NCBI GenBank assembly: GCA_963693365.1 | Contig: CAVNZM010000003.1 | Span: forward strand, 14,756,001 to 14,820,000 | Direction of reading: 5' to 3' | Origin: Amoebidium appalachense | Lineage: Eukaryota > Ichthyosporea | DNA: 64,000 nt | Part shown: positions 38,003 to 49,699 of the stretch, in pieces | How the letters are laid out: every line of letters begins with the position of its first letter | How positions within the stretch are numbered: the first letter of the stretch is position 1 | Program-made: the position numbers and the translations under genes | The notes under the pieces: model-generated | Told to the model about the DNA's origin: nothing | Database searches by the model: none | Seen by the model: only the letters and a program-made list of their open reading frames with translations

Positions 38003-38680
38003 TGTTTCCCGTCAGTTGCCTCTCTCTAGTTCGTTTGGCATGTACTAAGTTTTGGCCTACGTGATTTAATTTTTACTCGACTATGGGTGTGTTTGGCTCT
38101 TGTGCTTCTCTATAGGGGGAGATGCCAGTACGTGACCGTGTGTGGGGTGCTTGTGTGTGTGTTTGTCTGTTGCATGTGTGTACGCGCTCGAGTTCAAGTT
38201 TCTGTCTTTCTGTGTGCGTGTGCGTGTTGTGTGCATGTGTGTGTTGGTGTGTGGTTGGATGGTTTTTTTTTTTTTTTTTTTTTTTTTGGGGGGGGGGGGG
38301 GGGGAGGGGAGGACGATGACCACAAGGAAGAAGAGGAAATGGGTGTGTGTGTGTTGGGAAAGAGGGGTGCCTGCACGTGGACATGCGCAGATGGGGGAGG
38401 GGAGGGGAGGGGGGGGGGGGGGGGGGGGGCTCTGAGGGTGGTTGGAAGGGGGGGGGGGGGGGGGAGGGGGGATCTGCGGGTGGTGGGAAGGGGGGGGGGG
38501 GGGGGGGGGGGGGGGGGGAGGGCGGGGGGGAACAGTCCCATAATCAGCGTCTGCACCAATATGGGCCCGTAATTGGCCTTGTGGATGTCACAAAAATTGA
38601 TCAGATCCTTCCTACAGCGTGCCTACAGCCAACAAGCGGAACCAGAGTCGCCATCGTGTATGAAGTGTAAAGCTAATCTT
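37930..38680 (+). repeat. G-run-rich interval
   Basis: G runs at 37949-38001, a T/G composite at 38264-38303, and G runs at 38410-38429, 38449-38464 and 38488-38518. The unique end (38535-38670) carries a plus-strand frame reading QYGPVIGLVDVTKIDQILPT and ending TAA, and a 34-codon ATG frame lies at 38724-38828 (MANDLKCTNAGYMDIDGSIW). Neither resembles a known protein. Confidence 0.5.
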
Positions 38681-38829
38681 TACTAATTATCTTCTTTGCT
38701 CGTAATGATACAAGAGTTGACGCATGGCCAATGACCTGAAATGCACCAACGCCGGTTATATGGACATCGATGGGAGCATTTGGACTGGCGCCGGCATCAG
38801 CACAAACGAGAGCAAAGGATGGCTCTAAG

Positions 38830-40235
38830 TATGCCAATAACTACAGGGGAAAACATGTGTGTATCCCTATTTATTTGTAACACACATCGTCACCATGGCT
38901 TATAATTGAGAGGACCTTGGCTGACAAAACATGGCAGAGAAATGAGAGAATCAGCGAAACCGTTAGCATGCGTGAAAATGTACGGCGTTTCCGTTTTGCA
39001 TGCTGCATGCCACTACAATACGCATAGGAGGGGGGGTTCAAGCTGATGCTAACGAGATTCATATTATAAATTTTCACACTGATAATTTTTATTCTAATGT
39101 AAATTTGCACAGAGTGAAATTTTGCTATGAGCCCATAGGTGTAGGCGTCCACCTTGCGTAATTCACTCGACCAATGGGCTTGCAGCAGTTTGATGTCGCC
39201 CTTATTTGGTGCCCAACAAAGACTAGTCTGCTATGGTGACGTCACAGACACCTGAGCCCTGTGCAGACCTGGTTCCGTGTTGTAAAGAGGTAAACAATTC
39301 AACAACAAAAAAATCGTATATTACACTTCGACTTACATAAATTTACAATACGGCTTGCTTGGTTTATATTGGCAAAGCAAACGTACATACGACAACACGG
39401 AATTTTCTACGTATACTCTATGCATATATTTGGGTAAACCTGGAGATCGGCAGCAAACGTCTACGTGCTTTGTACTAGTATGTACACAGCAAAGGTCTGC
39501 ATGTTTCATCAGATCGTTTGATGTTTGATGGACGTGGCAGAAGTGTTTGGGGCACGTTATTCTCATCTATGAAAACAGGCGCAAGAAAAGACGTTGATTA
39601 TCAGAACTACAGTGTAGATTGGGTAAGATACGTGCGAGAAGCGTATGAAGACCAAAGTGGGAGCTGTTGAGCCAGCCTCTCACGTGTAGTTTAGGAAACC
39701 AAACGGAAAGATCATCAGATTCTCGAGCAAACGCTTGCTAGGGCTTCGAAGCACTGGTTTGCGTTTTCCTTTTCCCCAGCACCTTTTTGGGAACTGCTTG
39801 TGTTCTCTTAACCTCAGCAAGCTCGAGAGCAAACACATAAAACTTACGCACGAGCAAGTTTGTGAAGGCATCATACGTAGCAACAATGGTATTTCTTTTC
39901 CTCGTTCTCTCGTCTTGTGTTGAATAGGTTTCTTGCCCACTCTCTACCGGTACGCACCCAAGGCTACATATAGGAAGGGGCCAAAAGCAAATCCCAACGG
40001 CTACAATCGGAGCCACGCGTCTCTTCAGCAATATATCAGTGCTCTCACTTTCACAAATGGGATTCACAATCCAGCACTGGTTCTATACCTCGTAGGCAGT
40101 TTGGGCACCCTCTAGAGCCAGGCTGTCTCACTCCATCCACAACCTCACCATCTCTTCACTCATCATTCCGGTTATTTCTTCTCTTTTCATTTCACTCACA
40201 TCATTTATCCCCTTGCCGCACAAGCAACTGAAAAC
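38830..40235. other. Unique 5' flank of the GT64 gene
   Basis: Non-repetitive sequence. A CCAAT motif (CGACCAATGG) is at 39169-39178. The 100 bases before the GT64 start are pyrimidine-rich (CTCACTCCATCCACAACCTC onward), as in a 5' leader. No other gene is supported, and the short ORFs on both strands here have no recognisable product. Confidence 0.5.
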
Positions 40236-41423
40236 ATGTCGCAGCCACAAATAAAAGCACTAACCTCAGCCACTGCCAACCCTTTCATCTACCAACGTCG
40301 CATATACGCACTCGGCGCCATCATAGTCCTTCTACTATCGGGCACCCTATTTTTCAATTTCGGAAACAAAGATGTGTGCACCAAGGAGCCGGGGGTCTCC
40401 GTTCATATAGTCACCACTTCCCCGGAACCCCCAGAGGAGCCTGAAATTCCCTTGCCGCAAATTAGGACTTCGCCGAAACCGGCCTATAGGCAGTCCCCTG
40501 TCGTTTACGCAAACGACACAGATGGATTTTCGTGCAGCGACGAGTGGGAGAGCGAACTGGACAACAGCACGTACACGTTAATGGTCCTGCTGCATGGAAA
40601 TGTCGACATCAACGGAATCATTAGGGATTCTCTTGGGACCTCGCGCCTTTCGCACATTGTTTTCGTGTGGAATAACGTCGGGCAAAATCCTCCCGAACTT
40701 CCGCAGAGCGTCAACTCGACCGCCCCCAACAACCTACGGAGCATAAGAATATCGATGCTCGTTATGCCACGAAACAGCCTTTTGAATAGGTTCAAACCGT
40801 TCAACATAATACTCACGCGCGTAGTCTATCACATGGATAATGACATACGCCTACCGCCCGTTGCGTTCGAGTTTATGTTTGACACGTGGCGCGAAAACCA
40901 AAACAAATTGATCGGTCCTGCTTACAGGGTGTTCAGCAGGGGGACGGCTTATTGGGACCAGGACAGAATGGATCGGGAGGGCTATGACATTGTTCTGACG
41001 GGATCATCATTCATCACCCTGGGGATGATGAGGCAATTTACGTGTGGGGCGGAGTACGGGGATCTGAGGGATTCGGTGGACAAGAACATGAATTGTGAGG
41101 ACCTCGTTATGAATTTCGTGTACGCGAAAAATGGCGGCGGGGGCTTGGGAATGCGCCTTGTGCATTATCAGGACGGGGTGGATGAGGGATGCCGGTCGGA
41201 TCTGATTCTCAACGGGAGGGTGTTGCAGAGGTCTAGGGGAGGGGAGAATGCGGCGGGGTTGTCGATGAAGAATTGGACGGAATTTTCGCAGTATCGGTCG
41301 AATTTTTACTTCAATGCGAAAAAGGTCCTAGGCGTTGAGCCCCCCTTTAGAACGAGCTGGGTGGTGCCCGTTCTGGACGTCGCAAAGGGGTTTTGCGCGT
41401 GGAGGACCGCGCCGCCGGCATGA
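40236..41423 (+). CDS. Glycosyltransferase family 64 (exostosin-like) type II membrane protein
   Basis: A single-exon gene of 395 codons starts at the ATG at 40236 (AAAAC ATG TCG) and ends TGA. A short cytosolic N-terminus is followed by a membrane anchor at about residues 28-47 (ALGAIIVLLLSGTLFFNF) and a Pro-rich stem. The catalytic domain runs from about residue 110: YTLMVLLHGNVDINGIIRDS, then HIVFVWNNVGQNPPE (family motif VVWNN), YHMDNDIRL in place of the metal-binding DDD motif, DIVLTGSSFI and NMNCEDLVMNFVYAK (family motif NCDDIAMNF). These match the GT64 domain of EXTL2 and the C-terminal domain of exostosins, which add N-acetylhexosamine from UDP-sugars in the Golgi. In protists and fungi the acceptor is unknown. 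The motif D-N-D instead of D-D-D deserves note. It is the only gene here without introns or simple repeats. Confidence 0.85.
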   Translation: MSQPQIKALTSATANPFIYQRRIYALGAIIVLLLSGTLFFNFGNKDVCTKEPGVSVHIVTTSPEPPEEPEIPLPQIRTSPKPAYRQSPVVYANDTDGFSCSDEWESELDNSTYTLMVLLHGNVDINGIIRDSLGTSRLSHIVFVWNNVGQNPPELPQSVNSTAPNNLRSIRISMLVMPRNSLLNRFKPFNIILTRVVYHMDNDIRLPPVAFEFMFDTWRENQNKLIGPAYRVFSRGTAYWDQDRMDREGYDIVLTGSSFITLGMMRQFTCGAEYGDLRDSVDKNMNCEDLVMNFVYAKNGGGGLGMRLVHYQDGVDEGCRSDLILNGRVLQRSRGGENAAGLSMKNWTEFSQYRSNFYFNAKKVLGVEPPFRTSWVVPVLDVAKGFCAWRTAPPA

Positions 41424-42146
41424 GGTCGTCGCTTTTGTTCTTTCTTTTTTCCTCCCTCTGTTCTTTTTTTTTTTTTCTTTTTGTTTTAATCCTTCCTATT
41501 TTTCCCCTTTTGTTTTGTTGTGGTGGTGGACGGTTTTGGGTGGGTCGGGGGGGGGGGGGGGTCCTTACTGTTTGTCCCCTTAGGTTTCTTTTTTCAGACC
41601 CCCCGTAGAGTCTCCCCCCCCCCCCCCCCCCCCCCCCCCTCCTCCTCCTCCTCCTCCTCCTCTCCACATCCCGGCTCCGGAGCTCTTTCAATGCTCGTTG
41701 AAACTTCACCACGTCTGTTTTTTCCCCGAAAATTTTTCCTTTATTTCTCAGTTAATGGACTAACGGGAGGGGACATACCGTCTGAAGGACTGATTTCATA
41801 GGCCGACATATGCATGTGCCGTATTGTATTGGATAATTATATGAGTCCCTCCTTCTATGTCCTTCCGAAACTTTGAAGAATATTTATTATTGACGTAGAG
41901 TACATTAAGAATATTGATGTAGAGTAAAATAAGAATATTGATGTACAGTAAATTAAGAATTTTTATGTAGAGTAAACTGTAACTATCTTTCGAAGGTCGC
42001 TCGTCCATGTATACTTTTTGTTATCTTCACAGTGTGCCTTTTTTCAATGTTTTTTGAATCAGTATATCCACGGGTATTCTTTTTTCTAGATGTGAGAGAA
42101 AGCGTATTGTTGGAGGTAGCCTACGTGGGTGGTTGGTTATATGCCA

Positions 42147-42178
<32 letters not shown>

Positions 42179-42420
42179 GCACTCGCCGAATGTAAACGAC
42201 ACCGCACTTGGTATGGTCTAAGTAACTTGGTCAGTGTGATATTTGAATTTGGCACGGTAGAGTGCAAAGCTTCTGAAGAATGGTTTTATCCAAGGATGTG
42301 AATGTAGTGACACCGTGTGTCCGAGAAATTCATTTGAATTTTTAAAGGGTTGGTTTATTGTAATGACTGATTTACTGAGCTGTAAGTTCATAAGACACTG
42401 CATTTATTTTTTAGTACTGG
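41424..42420 (+). repeat. GT64 3' flank with small tandem repeats
   Basis: A pyrimidine-rich tail, G run (41549-41561), C run then (TCC)n (41617-41661), a 24-base tandem repeat of GTAGAGTAMAWTAAGAATAT about 3.5 times at 41895-41985, and a G run at 42150-42178. No gene is supported. Confidence 0.7.
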
Positions 42421-42427
42421 GAAATGA

Positions 42428-42520
42428 TTGGTTGATGCATTTTGTAATTCATTACAGTAGCTGCCCATTGCCAAGTTGGGCCGGTGTTATATAAAAAGGA
42501 GCCATAATCATATGCCATGC
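42428..42520 (+). promoter_or_regulatory. TATA promoter of a possible small plus-strand gene
   Basis: GATTGGTTG near 42428 (inverted CCAAT) is followed by TATATAAAAAG at 42488-42498, the same arrangement as the promoter at 13.8 kb. Start would be near 42525. The transcript direction agrees with C runs on the plus strand at 43250-43312 before a candidate terminal exon. Confidence 0.45.
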
Positions 42521-42735
42521 GGCCGGCCTTGTTTTTTCCTGAATTCTTAGAAGTTTTTAACCGTTAGTTTCCAAGCGCTGCTGGGCCAGCCACTACTGCA
42601 TGATGACGGTACGGAAACACAATGGCAGGCCTTATTAGTCCGGCCCACATGTACGTGACACACCACGGTGTACTTGCGTGCGCACACCGGATTCGTGTGA
42701 GTCAGTGTGCGTGTGTGTGCCGTAGTGGTGGTGTA

Positions 42736-42770
<35 letters not shown>

Positions 42771-42895
42771 GTGTGTGTGTGTCACGGTGTGTCAGTGTGC
42801 CAGTGGTGCACCGGGGGCTCGGGGGCCGGGGGGGAGCTCGAGGGGGATGAGAGAGCTGAGACACGAGAGAGAGCGGAGGGGACGCGGGGAGAGCC

Positions 42896-42935
<40 letters not shown>

Positions 42936-43047
42936 TGCAGTGCCACATGTACAGCACTTAAAGTTCTAGTGCACACGCTAATAAGCTAAAACATTCGAAG
43001 TCACGTTTTCTCTTCAAGCCGCGACGGTCACAGACTTAACAGGTACC

Positions 43048-43270
43048 ATGGCCAAGCTTGGACTCCGCAGGCCAGGCTGCAGGCTCCAAGCCATCATGGC
43101 CAGCCGGGTCCCGGACATCCTCCCCCCCCCGGGGGGGCCCCCCGGCCCCAACACACACGTACAGTGTCACATATATGTGACACCCCAGCCCCGGGCGCAT
43201 TATCTTTTGTTTTGTCTCCCCCCCTCCCTTCTCCCCCGGACGCCCCCCCCCCCCCCCCCCCCCCCCGGGC

Positions 43271-43315
<45 letters not shown>

Positions 43316-43444
43316 CCCCCCCCCCCAATCAGCCTACAGTATCTGGGCCACTTGAAAATTCAACGAACTTCGAAAGAAGAAAAGAACAAAGTGAACGTCG
43401 AGTCGGACATGAGGGAAAACTACCACCGTGCCGTAACAACTTAA
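43048..43444 (+). CDS. Possible small gene: start at 43048 and terminal exon 43340-43444
   Basis: ACC ATG GCC at 43048 (good start context) opens MAKLGLRRPGCRLQAIMASR. After a long C run, CCTACAG at 43333-43339 precedes a frame that reads YLGHLKIQRTSKEEKNKVNV and ends ENYHRAVTT, with TAA at 43442-43444. The two pieces may be exons of one short protein, but I could not place a convincing donor between them. The last piece has a normal, charged composition unlike the repeat-derived ORFs around it. No family recognised. Confidence 0.25.
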
Positions 43445-43573
43445 ACGTTCCTACCAAGCAAAGGCTACTAGGTCGCTCACTTTTAAGATAACAGGTAAAT
43501 ACGGTTTAGAAGGTAAGGTCGAATTTCAAGAGGATACGTTTCTCGGCCGTAGGGTATAGTATCTTATTCTCCC

Positions 43574-43607
<34 letters not shown>

Positions 43608-43710
43608 CCCCCCCTCCCCCCTCCCCGCGTCCTTAGGGTCCTTTTTTTGGGCTGCGGAGGTATGAATTTGGGGTGCCGTGTGTGTGAGAGTTTGTGTGTG
43701 TGTGTGTGCC

Positions 43711-43726
43711 TTTTTTTTTTTTTTTT

Positions 43727-43757
<31 letters not shown>
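43711..43757 (+). repeat. Composite T-run/G-run tract
   Basis: About 26 T pass directly into about 21 G, immediately before the first copy of the ~500-base repeat family. Confidence 0.85.
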
Positions 43758-43758
<1 letters not shown>

Positions 43759-43793
43759 TGGGGAGAGGGGGTACTGTGATTTGGGGAGAGTGC

Positions 43794-44300
43794 GTGGTTT
43801 TGAGGCTGCAAGGGGATGTGTTGGACTTGAGCGGCAGATAAGTGTGGGCGACCATCCAGAATGACTGTCTCAATCGAATGCATGACCTCTTATCATGCAG
43901 TTATAGCCTTAAGAATTGCGGGTCGCCGGCCGAGAAGAGGCTAGGTAATCATATTACAAAGCGGTGATTACTGTTAGGTTAGTCGGCAAATGATTGTGGG
44001 ATGGGTTTTGGTACCTGGAATATAACCGAATTGCCAGCATGGTTGGCTTCAAGGCTTTTGAATTTATTTCGATTATTCATGTGGGTGTGCCATATCCGTG
44101 CCGTCGCGTAGAGGTGAGAGGAACCAATGAAAACATTGTGAGTAACCTCAGGAATGTGCGCGTGTTAAATATTGCCATGAAAGAAATAACCAAATTGGGA
44201 GACATGTCATGTGCCGTATTTGTGTTCAATTACAATTATGCATGCTTGCGAATTTTTTGTCCCCAGAGCTTGCTCACATGAATGCCTCCCCCCTCCACCC
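43794..44300 (-). repeat. ~500-base repeat family, copy 1
   Basis: Begins after a G-rich stretch with GATGTGTTGGACTTGAGCGG followed by CAGATAAGTGTGGGCGACCA, continues with TTGCATGACCTCTTA-like, GGGTCGCCGG and GGCTTCAAGGCTTTTGAATT, and ends near GCATGCTTGC...GCTTGCTCACATG. The strand given is the one on which the unit is followed by a C-rich stretch. Three copies lie in one 3.7-kb stretch. Frames are not conserved between copies. Confidence 0.8.
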
Positions 44301-44449
44301 CCCACCCCCTTCAACAAACACCAGCAACACAGCACATGACATGGAGCCTTTTATCCAATTATTCATCTTATGCATGGGCGCAATGCAACGAAAATATAAC
44401 ACCATAATATTTATGTGAGCTTTAAGGCATAGGATTGAGGGTATTCTTA

Positions 44450-44690
44450 CACGCGTGTGTGTGTGCATGCGTGCGTGCATGCGTGCATGCGTGCATGCGT
44501 GCATGCGTGCGTGCATGTGTCCGTAGGTGGCGTGCATGCATGCATGCCTGCCTGTGGAATGTGCGCATGCATGCATGTGTGTGTGTGTGTGTGTCTTTTC
44601 AGTGCTGGTGTGGGTGCGCGCACGTGCGTGCATGTGTGTTTGTGCAGGGTATGTGCGCTTGTCCGTGTGTGCTTATATGTGTGCATGTGT
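44450..44690 (+). repeat. GTGCATGC-type and GT repeats
   Basis: Imperfect repeats of GTGCATGCGTGC and GT, with strong self-complementarity (GCATGC palindromes). Confidence 0.85.
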
Positions 44691-45308
44691 CCGTTATCTA
44701 AGGCTTAGCTAAGCACGGTGTGCATACTTCGACAGCAGAACTTTCGGTGGTGCCTGAGATACCGTACCAGTTATGGAGGCCACAGCTCCGTTGCTCTTTG
44801 CTACCAATAGTGTGCCAGTGTCTAACCTATGATATCAATTTGCAGTATAGTGGGTAACCCTGTGTGTGTGCACAGAGCCCAACAATCAGGGAGGAAGCGT
44901 AGGTAGCGAGGGGGGTGGGGGGGTAGGAAGACGGGGAGAGAAAGGGACGGGGAAGAGGGGGTGGGGGGGAAGACGGGGGGGGGGGGGGGGGGGGGGGGGG
45001 GGAATGATCACGATGAATGGATTGGGAGGTTGCAAATATGGAGGAGTAGACATCAGAAGACAGAATTAAAAAAAGAAAAAGAAAAAAAGTTGGGGAAATT
45101 CAGACGAAAGCGGGGGCTCGAGGGAAAGCCTCTTTACAACCACGGACAGGACTCTAAGAAACCTGTGCCGGAAGAAAGTTCATTTTCAAATGCATTCATT
45201 GGAACTGAAATAGTAATGCCTTTCGGTGCCTCACATTGCAAAGGGTTAGCACGATTTATAACGTATAAAAAAAGGTACAGGGATAGACCGCGGTATGATG
45301 TTGGTGGC

Positions 45309-45519
<211 letters not shown>

Positions 45520-45774
45520 CGTGCGCCGAGTGTGGTCCTTTTTTTTTTGTGTGTGTGTGTGTGTGTGTTGGGGGGGAGAGGGGGGGAGGGGATACGAGCT
45601 TCAAGGAGGGCGGCTGGTGGGGGGATACGAAGGAGGGAACGGGGACTGAGAAATACGTGGGGTGCCGTACATTGGGGGGGGGGGGGGGGGAGGAGGGGGG
45701 GGAGATTCGAAGACGGGGTGTGAGGGGGGGGGGGGGGGAGGAGGAGGGGGTATGGAGAGGGGAGAGTCAGGGTG

Positions 45775-46335
45775 GCTTCGAAATTGCTGGAAGGAGTTGT
45801 GTTGAACTTGAGCAGCAGATAAGTGTGGGCGACCATTTAGTGGCAGACACGGCAGTGACAATGGAGAACAAACTGTGCGAGATGGTTTTTATCATGCAAT
45901 CATAGCACAATGAAACTGGCCATTGGGTCGCCAAATGAAAAGTGGCCAGGTGAACTGGTGGTTACTGCTATTTTATTTAACAAGTGTTTGTGGGATGGCT
46001 TTGGAACCGGGAATATGAACGAATAGCCAGCATGGTAGGCCTCCTATTTGAATTTGTTTCTATTCATGTGTGTGCTGCATCCATTACGGTATGTATGTGT
46101 CACGGCGAGGTGAGACGAGCCAATAAAAGTATCGTTATCGAATATCTTACATTTACTACTTAAAAAGAAATAAGAACAAATGTGTAGAAGACATGTGATG
46201 TTCCGTGTGATTGGATGTTTGAATGGCTTGCGCACTGTTCAGTCACGGTCAACTTGATTAATGCCGAATTTAATATGCACATAAAATGGTGTTTAAATGC
46301 CGGGCTTGCTCACTAACATTTTGTGTCCCTAGCTC
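45775..46335 (-). repeat. ~500-base repeat family, copy 2
   Basis: Contains GTGTTGAACTTGAGCAGCAG followed by ATAAGTGTGGGCGACCATTT, then GGTCGCCAAATGAAAAG, GGGATGGCTTTGGAACCGGG and ending GCCGGGCTTGCTCACTAACA. More diverged from copies 1 and 3 in the middle part. Confidence 0.8.
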
Positions 46336-46630
46336 TCTCTCTCTCTCTCTCCCTCCCTCTCTCTCTCCCCCCCTCTCTCTCTCTATATATATATATATAT
46401 CGAGTCTCCCTCTCTCCCTCCCTCTCTCCCCCTCTCTCTCTCTCTATCTGCGTGTGTGTGTGTATGAATGTGTGTGTGCCTACGTGTGTGTGCGCTCGCA
46501 CGTGTGTGCGTGCGTGCATGCATGCGTGCATACATATTTGTGTGCATGTGTGTCTGCTGCATGAGGTTGTGTCATGTACTCTCTCCCTCCCTCCCTCCCT
46601 CCCTCCCTCCCTCCCTCCCTCCCTCCCTCC

Positions 46631-46705
<75 letters not shown>

Positions 46706-46710
46706 ATCTC

Positions 46711-46747
<37 letters not shown>

Positions 46748-46760
46748 GTGTGTGTGAAAG
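46330..46760 (+). repeat. TC, TCCC and AT microsatellites
   Basis: (TC)n at 46332-46383, (AT)n at 46384-46400, (TCCC)n at 46578-46633 and (TC)n at 46634-46742. Confidence 0.9.
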
Positions 46761-46904
46761 TGTGTGTGTTGTGTAACTGTGTGTGTGTTGGGGGGGGGGG
46801 GAGGGGGGGGGGAGGGGGAGGGAGGGCGGGGGGAGAGGGTGGGGGGGGGGGGGGGGGGGGGGGGGGGGGAGAATGGGGTAATGAAAAGAGAAGATAAGGT
46901 GGAT

Positions 46905-47472
46905 TTGAAGCGGCCAGGGGATGTGTTGGACTTGAGCGGCAGATACGTGTGAGCGACCTTCCAGAAGGGCTTGGGGATCTTGCATGACCTCTTAAGACTT
47001 TCTAATGCAATTATTATGGTATGAAGTTAAATGGGTGGGTCGCCGGGAAGGGATAAGGTGAAGTGGTGGTCATCGTTGGGTTGATTGCCATCAGATTGTG
47101 GGAAGGGTTTGCTAACGAACCGAATTATTACCGAATAACTGAATTACCAGCAATGTTGGCTTCAAGGCTTTTGATTTTATTTCCATTTATGCGAGGTGCT
47201 ATGTGAGAGGAGCCACTAAAAACATTAATTAGTAGTAACTTTAAAAAATTCAATGTGCATGTGCTACATATGACCATTATCATCAAAGAAAATTTTACCA
47301 AAATTTGGCAGACATGGATCATAATGTGCCTGAATCCGTATCTGCGCATTTTTACCGTGTGGTGAATAGCTTATCACAGACATTGAAAATTGTTCATATA
47401 GCATGGTCTTCAAATGCAGTTATATATATCGTGCATGCTCGCGTTTACTTTAGTGTCGGTGCTCACATTGTC
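46905..47472 (-). repeat. ~500-base repeat family, copy 3
   Basis: Contains GATGTGTTGGACTTGAGCGG followed by CAGATACGTGTGAGCGACCT, CTTGCATGACCTCTTAAGAC, GGGTCGCCGGGAAGGG and TTGGCTTCAAGGCTTTTGAT. Preceded by a G run (46848-46869) and followed by a C run (47472-47499). Confidence 0.8.
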
Positions 47473-47589
47473 CCCCCCCCCCCCCCCCCCCCCCCCCCCG
47501 CCTTCTCTCTCTCTCTCTCTCAAGAGTGCCCGAGGCTCTCAGCGAAACAGGCAGAACCCGGTGCCTCTCATTCAACTAAGTTCATACAT

Positions 47590-47601
47590 GCATGCATGCA
47601 T

Positions 47602-47654
<53 letters not shown>

Positions 47655-47743
47655 GGGGGGGGGGGGGGCCGGGGGGGAGGGAGGAAGAGAGGGGAGGGGG
47701 GGATGTGGGAAGTAGGGCCGGGGGGAAGGGGAGGTGTGTGTGT

Positions 47744-47804
<61 letters not shown>

Positions 47805-48018
47805 ATCGATCTCAGTTCAACTTGGAAGGGAGGGATGGCCGGGGGCCTTCATCTGGTACACAGGCAAACACGTCCGGCTAGCTAAGAATGAATGGGGTGC
47901 AGTAGCATATTAAGACAGCTGAGATAAATATAAAAACGCGATGCCTTTTTCTGTGTGTGCGAGGGATCAGTGTGTTTTCTTTATCTCTCTCCCTCAAGTT
48001 TCCCTCTCTCTCCCTTTC

Positions 48019-48064
<46 letters not shown>

Positions 48065-48214
48065 CCCCCTCTCTCTTTCTGTCTCTCTCTCTCACTCTCT
48101 CTCTGTGTGTGTGTGCAGGTACGTGTTTTGGGTAACGTTGATGTGTGTGTGTGCAAATGTGTGTGGGTGTGCGCACGTCCGTGTTAGTGTCTCTGTGTGT
48201 GCGGTTAACGTGTG

Positions 48215-48249
<35 letters not shown>

Positions 48250-48445
48250 ATGTCCATGTGTCTGGGTATGTCATGCACATGCACGACAGCATGCTGTGAG
48301 CATACCACTCTCTGTGCATGTGTGTGACGGGTATCATGTGTGCCCGTGTATGCGTATGTGTACTTTGGTATGCTTGTTCACGAGTGTGTGTTTTTGTGTG
48401 TGTGCGTCTGTGTGTGTGTGTGTGTGTGTGTTTTTGTGTGTGTGC

Positions 48446-48537
<92 letters not shown>

Positions 48538-48630
48538 GCATGACATTACGCACATGGCATACCCATGTGCACGTGCATGTTTTTTGTGTGTATTTGTGTG
48601 TGCGAGTGTCTCTGCCGGCAGTGCTTGTGC

Positions 48631-48693
<63 letters not shown>

Positions 48694-48751
48694 GGTGAGT
48701 GAGTGAGTGAGTGAGTGTGTTTGTGTGTGTGTGTTAGGGGGAGGAGGCCCG

Positions 48752-48787
<36 letters not shown>

Positions 48788-48790
48788 GGG
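47590..48790 (+). repeat. GT/G-run/C-run block
   Basis: GT tracts (47606-47650, 48213-48247, 48450-48530, 48634-48688), G runs (47758-47803, 48754-48786) and a C run (48020-48063) leave little unique sequence. Confidence 0.9.
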
Positions 48791-49395
48791 TAAACCAATA
48801 TGAGTATTTATCTTCACGACCATATAAACTCTATTCGTGAACCATACACTCACTTTGAACAGAACGGTACAACACTATTAAACAGTTACCTGCAAATAGA
48901 AACATTAACATAGAGATTGTAGACTATTCGTCCTATTTATATAACCCTACCTTCTCAGTAATTCCTCGTATATACAAAGCTCGTAGTCCCTCACAACTAG
49001 GGGGGGGGGAGGGAGGGGGGGGGGGAGACACATGAAGAAAGGAAAAAGGAAGTGGGGGGTCGATAAAGAAAAAAACGAAAAAAAAAAAACTCACAATATA
49101 AATCAAACAGCCTGCCTACGGGACTAATTACAAGTATCTGATTGCTCCACACATCACTTAAAATCCATTTGAGCGTAATCTTCCAAATCATCACACTGAA
49201 ACACATTTAGTGTGTTCATATTTCATATAATAGTTGTGCGTATTCCAAAAGTTTCCAAATTGCAGTTCCTCTATCAACAACTTTAGAACGCCATGCGCAG
49301 GAAAAGAGAATTTTCAGGTTGGAAAACTTTATCTTATAGACACAGTCGTCGCTATAATTAATCTGACAGGTTTCACCCCTCCATCCATTCGCACC

Positions 49396-49430
<35 letters not shown>

Positions 49431-49532
49431 AAAAGAAAATAAAATTCAAAACGTGAAATTATTTTATCCCCCATTAGATATGACAAACACCCCGTGTTCC
49501 AAGCAACAACAACTGTTGTCGTACGTGTGTGT

Positions 49533-49570
<38 letters not shown>

Positions 49571-49699
49571 ATGTGTGTGTGTGTATGTGTGTGTGTGTGT
49601 GTGTGTGTATGTACGTGTATGGCATGTACGTGTGTGTGTGTGTGTGTGTGGGCTGCCAGGGGGAAAAAGAAGAAAAAGGGGGGCTTAATCTAACTGAAC
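48791..49699. other. AT-rich 3' flank of the FYVE/START-like gene
   Basis: Unique AT-rich DNA with an A run of about 30 (49399-49428) and a GT block (49520-49650). No gene is seen. It probably contains the terminator of the minus-strand gene ending at 49700. Confidence 0.5.
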
